Shown here: positions 5,696 to 8,237 of the stretch, piece after piece | How positions within the stretch are numbered: the stretch's first letter is position 1 | Layout: the number at the start of each line of letters is the position of its first letter | Source of the DNA: Pseudomonadota bacterium | GTDB taxonomy: Bacteria; Pseudomonadota; Gammaproteobacteria; Burkholderiales; Rhodocyclaceae | Reading direction: 5' to 3' | DNA length: 8,237 nucleotides | Assembly: GCA_023459095.1 (NCBI GenBank) | Contig: JAEWVQ010000271.1 | Location: forward strand, 1 to 8,237 | Made by a program: the position numbers and the translations under genes | The notes under the pieces: model-generated | What the model saw: the letters and a program-made list of their open reading frames with translations, nothing else | What the model was told of the DNA's origin: nothing | Database searches by the model: none

Positions 5696-6565
5696 TCAGA
5701 TGCCCGCTTCCTGCAGCGCGTCGATCCACGACTCCAGCTGCGCGAAGCTCGGTTTGATGTTCAGTTGCACGAGGCGGCGCCCGGCATCGATCGCGAGCAG
5801 CGGCGGCTTGCCGGCAACGTGGGTGACGAGCACGACCTTGACGCACTCCATGTTCGACATTTCCTCGGTCACCAGCTGCTTCATCATGTTGCTCACCGGA
5901 TCGAGCACGCCGTAACAGAAGAAGATGCCGATGAAGGTGCCGACCATCGCCGCCGCGACCTTGGCCGCGATCTCGGCGGCGCCGATGCCCTCGCCGACCG
6001 AGTTCATCGCCATGACGATGCCGAGCACCGCGGCGAGGATGCCGAAGCCGGGCATGGCCTCGCCGATCTTGTGCAGTGACTTGGACGGCTGGTTCAGTTC
6101 GTCGTGAATCTTCTCCAGCTCCTGCTCGAGCACACCTTCGAGCTCGTGGGCGTTGATCTTGCCCATCGCCATCAGGCGGAAGTTGTCCACGATGAAGGCG
6201 AGCAGCTTGGGCTCTTCGAGAATCAGCGGATAGCGCTGGAACAGCGGGCTCTGATGCGGCGCCTCGACGTGGGCGTCGAGCGCCTTCAGGCCGCCGCCGG
6301 CGGTGCGCAGCAGCTCGTACATCAGCAGCAGCAGCTGGCGCTGGAACTCCGAGCTCTGCCGGCGCCGGATCACCAGCTTGCGCAGCTGGATCACCATTTC
6401 ATTGAGCACGTGGCGCGGATTGCCGAGCACGATCGCGCCCAGACCGGCACCGGCGATGATCAGCAGCTCGACCGGCTCCCAGATCACGTCGAAGGTGCCG
6501 CCCATGAGCATGAAGCCGCCGAAGACGCAGCCCAGCACGATGGCGATTCCGAGGATTTGCTGCAT
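5696..6565 (-). CDS. motA: Flagellar motor stator protein MotA (LafT type)
   Basis: MotA surrounds MotB in the stator complex and pushes on FliG to turn the rotor. The 289-residue protein shows four membrane segments: 3-22, about 31-49 (LIIAGAGLGAIVLG), 172-190 (PGFGILAAVLGIVMAMNSV) and 204-222 (AAMVGTFIGIFFCYGVLD). The two conserved channel prolines appear as Pro172 and Pro223. The large cytoplasmic loop (60-165) and the C-terminal block LVTEEMSNMECVKVVLVTHV then KPSFAQLESW (231-280) are standard. In the rotor-facing loop, E. coli Glu98 seems to align with Asp97 and Arg90 with Ala89, with Arg87 nearby; this is by-eye and unsure. GGAG (6571-6574) lies 5 bases before the ATG. It lies between fliA (22 bp) and motB (16 bp), as in lateral operons (lafS-lafT-lafU). 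Confidence 0.96.
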   Translation of the reverse strand: MQQILGIAIVLGCVFGGFMLMGGTFDVIWEPVELLIIAGAGLGAIVLGNPRHVLNEMVIQLRKLVIRRRQSSEFQRQLLLLMYELLRTAGGGLKALDAHVEAPHQSPLFQRYPLILEEPKLLAFIVDNFRLMAMGKINAHELEGVLEQELEKIHDELNQPSKSLHKIGEAMPGFGILAAVLGIVMAMNSVGEGIGAAEIAAKVAAAMVGTFIGIFFCYGVLDPVSNMMKQLVTEEMSNMECVKVVLVTHVAGKPPLLAIDAGRRLVQLNIKPSFAQLESWIDALQEAGI

Positions 6566-6587
6566 GTATGCTCCGTGATTGGGTTGT

Positions 6588-7286
6588 TCAGGACGGCTGC
6601 AGGAAGGCTTTCATCTTCCGCAACGCCCCCTTGTTGATCTGGCACACGCGCGCTTCGGTGAGGTCGAGCACGGCGGCGATTTCCTTCAGGCTGAGGTCGA
6701 ACTCGTAGTACAGCTGGATCACGCGCTGCTCGCGCTCGTCGAGCGCCACCAGCGCCTGTTCGATGCTGCGGCGGCGGATCATCAGCGCCTCGGGCGTGGG
6801 CCGGTCGCAGGCGATGCTGCCCATCTCGCTGACCAGTTCGTCGAAGCTCGCCAGCAGTTCGGCGCGCTCGGCGAGCTGGTAGTCCTGATAGGCCTCGACG
6901 CTCAGCCCGAGGGTCTGCATCACCTCGGCCTCGCTCGGCTCGCGGCCGAGGCGGCGGGTGAGCTCGCGCACCGCATCGCGCGTGCGATGGCTTTCCTGGC
7001 GCACCGCGCGCGGCCGCCAGTCCTGCCGGCGCAGTTCGTCGAGAATCGCGCCACGGACCCGCGTCGCGGCGTAGGCGCCGAAGCGCTCGTCGGGGGTGCC
7101 ATAGCGGCGCAGCGCGTCGAGCAGGCCAAGGAGGCCGATCTGCTCCATGTCCTCGCGGTCGATCGCCGCACTGCTCTGCGAGTTCAGCTGCCGGGCGATA
7201 CGCTTGACCAGGGGCGTGTAGGCGAGCAGATGCTGCTGCTCGGCGGCCGCATCCTGGATCTCCGCGTACCCGGTCTCCATGTCCAT
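6588..7286 (-). CDS. fliA: RNA polymerase sigma-28 factor FliA (LafS type)
   Basis: FliA directs RNA polymerase to late flagellar promoters (filament, motor, chemotaxis). The 232-residue length matches the family (about 235-240). Region 2 is seen at 19-90 (HLLAYTPLVKRIARQL, DREDMEQIGLLGLLDALRRY, FGAYAATRVRGAILDELRRQ, DW). Region 3 spans about 92-165 (RAVRQESHR, RELTRRLGREPSEAEVMQTLG). Region 4 with its helix-turn-helix is at 182-229 (LDEREQRVIQLYYEFDLSLK, EIAAVLDLTEARVCQINKGA). The ATG at 7286 lies one base after the fliL stop, with only a weak GAG upstream; a second in-frame ATG six bases on (7280) is an equal alternative. Placement of sigma-28 between fliL and motA, rather than with flhF/fleN and chemotaxis genes, is typical of lateral systems. 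FlgM, its likely inhibitor, is encoded downstream in the same apparent operon. Confidence 0.95.
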   Translation of the reverse strand: MDMETGYAEIQDAAAEQQHLLAYTPLVKRIARQLNSQSSAAIDREDMEQIGLLGLLDALRRYGTPDERFGAYAATRVRGAILDELRRQDWRPRAVRQESHRTRDAVRELTRRLGREPSEAEVMQTLGLSVEAYQDYQLAERAELLASFDELVSEMGSIACDRPTPEALMIRRRSIEQALVALDEREQRVIQLYYEFDLSLKEIAAVLDLTEARVCQINKGALRKMKAFLQPS

Positions 7287-7287
7287 G

Positions 7288-7767
7288 TCACTCGATGATC
7301 AGCTTGCCGACCATCGCCTCGACGAACGGCTTGGTCGTGCGTTCACGGGCGTAGCTCTCGGTGTACGCAATGTTGATGTCGGCGGCGAACTCTTCGACCG
7401 TCATCTGCACCGCCTTGTCGAGCGGGTAGGCCGACAGCGCCTTGACCGCGATGCTGCGCAGCAGCGGCAGCTGCTGCTTGACCGCCTTCTCGTTTGCCAC
7501 CTCGGTCCTGAACACCAGATCCATCGCCATGTAGTTCGACATCGGCGCGCCCTCGGTGCTGCGCAGCATGACGACGACCTTGTCGAGACTGACGTACTTG
7601 TACTCGCGCGGCTCCGCCTCGGGTTCGGGCGCAGCCACCGCCGCAGCTCCCCCAGCCTGCGCACCTGCCGCCGACTGGCGCAGCAGCCACCACGCCACGC
7701 CGCCGCCCGCGCCGGCGATCAGGACGCCGCCGAGCAGGAAGACGAGCACCATCGTCATCTTCTTCAT
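7288..7767 (-). CDS. fliL: Flagellar basal body-associated protein FliL (LafF type)
   Basis: FliL is an inner-membrane protein beside the stator that supports torque and stator stability. The 159-residue product has a basic start (MKK), one membrane helix (residues 6-28, rich in Leu, Gly, Val and ending AWWLLR), a flexible Ala/Pro/Glu linker (33-56) and the FliL periplasmic domain. In that domain, YVSLDKVVVMLRS (58-70) and YMAMDLVFRTEV (79-90) are the family strands, followed by the helix AVKQQLPLLRSIAVKALSAY (95-114) and a C-terminal helix ending VGKLIIE. The weakly conserved family makes context useful: it is flanked by fliK and fliA, as lafF is. The ATG at 7767 has AGGAG (7777-7781) 9 bases upstream, overlapping the end of fliK; fliK stops 6 bp before the start. 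Confidence 0.88.
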   Translation of the reverse strand: MKKMTMVLVFLLGGVLIAGAGGGVAWWLLRQSAAGAQAGGAAAVAAPEPEAEPREYKYVSLDKVVVMLRSTEGAPMSNYMAMDLVFRTEVANEKAVKQQLPLLRSIAVKALSAYPLDKAVQMTVEEFAADINIAYTESYARERTTKPFVEAMVGKLIIE

Positions 7768-7773
7768 ATCCGC

Positions 7774-8237
7774 TTACTCCTGATCGGGCGCCAGCGCGAA
7801 CGCCGCCCTGCCCTGTTCGCCCTCGGCCTCGGCCAGCGCACGGCCCGGGGCCGCCTCGTCCTGCTGGCGCTGGCGCTGACGGCCATCGGCGTCGCGCGAG
7901 CCGTCCGAGACCTGGACCGAAACCTCGGCATACTGGCGGTGGACGAGTTCCTGGCGCAGGCTGTCGCCGAGTGCCTGCAACTGGCGCAACACCTCGCCGT
8001 GGGTGGCGCTGAGCTGCACCTGCAGCGCGCCGCCTTCGTGGCGGATGACAATCTCGATGCTGCCCATCATCGGCGGATCGAGGCGGATCACCGCGCGCTC
8101 GCTGCCGCGCCCGAGTTCGACCTGCAGGCGCTCGCCGAGCGCCTGCAGCAGCGGCTGGCGCCAGTGCGCGGCTTCGCCGTTGGGGAGTTTGAGCACCGCG
8201 GCCTCGGCGGCAGTGCGCGGCGCTTCGCCCTGCGGCG
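7774..8237 (-). CDS. fliK: Flagellar hook-length control protein FliK, C-terminal part (cut by right edge)
   Basis: FliK measures hook length and switches the export apparatus from hook to filament substrates by touching FlhB with its C-terminal domain. The frame is open to the right edge, giving 153 complete C-terminal codons. The FliK C-terminal hook domain is clear: HWRQPLLQALGERLQVELGR, then ERAVIRLDPPMMGSIEIVIR with the hallmark LDPP-x-x-GSIE, then the GGALQVQLSATHGEVLRQLQ strand-helix and an ELVHRQYAEVSVQVS end. A polar tail rich in Gln, Arg, Asp and Ala (about the last 45 residues) follows the domain. An internal GTG at 8196 could be read as a start but lies within the domain, so it is rejected. 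FliK heads the visible part of the fliK-fliL-fliA-motA-motB run and corresponds to lafE in lateral systems. The long variable N-terminal half is outside the window. Confidence 0.9.
   Translation of the reverse strand, partial: PQGEAPRTAAEAAVLKLPNGEAAHWRQPLLQALGERLQVELGRGSERAVIRLDPPMMGSIEIVIRHEGGALQVQLSATHGEVLRQLQALGDSLRQELVHRQYAEVSVQVSDGSRDADGRQRQRQQDEAAPGRALAEAEGEQGRAAFALAPDQE

Noticed and set aside
8194..8196. GTG as the start of a short separate gene at the right edge
   Set aside because: The frame continues upstream without a stop to the edge and the protein is the FliK C-terminal domain, so this is an internal valine codon.

Overview
The window is a dense, GC-rich (about two thirds G+C by eye) block of flagellar genes with almost no intergenic space. 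It contains eleven complete genes and two cut by the window edges. Base composition, gene order and the proteins (E. coli-like MotB peptidoglycan-binding domain, proteobacterial FlgA, FlgM and FlgN, beta/gamma-type FliA) point to a GC-rich beta- or gammaproteobacterium. A betaproteobacterium is my guess, but the genus cannot be read from the sequence. The run fliK-fliL-fliA-motA-motB matches the end of the lateral (secondary, 'laf'/Flag-2) flagellar operon known from Vibrio, Aeromonas and E. coli Flag-2 (lafE-F-S-T-U). The likeliest reading is therefore a complete second flagellar system, or a primary system built on the lateral plan.

Layout. Right block, minus strand, 8237 down to 3184: fliK (cut by the right edge), fliL, fliA, motA, motB, flgM, flgN and a muramidase-only flgJ-like gene. 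Spacings run from a 14-bp overlap to 39 bp, so the block looks like one transcription unit whose promoter lies beyond the right edge. Middle, plus strand, 2417 to 3181: flgA, convergent with the flgJ-like gene (2-bp gap). Left block, minus strand, 2418 down to 1: flgB, flgC, flgD and flgE (cut by the left edge), divergent from flgA.

How the genes work together. FlgB and FlgC form the proximal rod, FlgE the hook under its FlgD cap, FliK sets hook length, and FlgA chaperones the P ring through the periplasm. The FlgJ-like hydrolase would open peptidoglycan for the rod. MotA and MotB form the stator and FliL supports it. FliA is the late flagellar sigma factor, FlgM its anti-sigma factor, and FlgN a chaperone for hook-filament junction proteins.

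The most notable points are four. The flgB and flgA start codons share one CATG, leaving no intergenic DNA for two divergent promoters. A tandem 12-bp-period repeat lies just inside flgA beside the flgB ribosome binding site. FlgJ is reduced to its muramidase half and sits in the flgMN unit. Sigma factor, stator and anti-sigma factor genes appear to share one operon. I see no mobile element, RNA gene, CRISPR array or non-flagellar gene, no gene-free stretch over 40 bp, and no evidence of a wholly new system.
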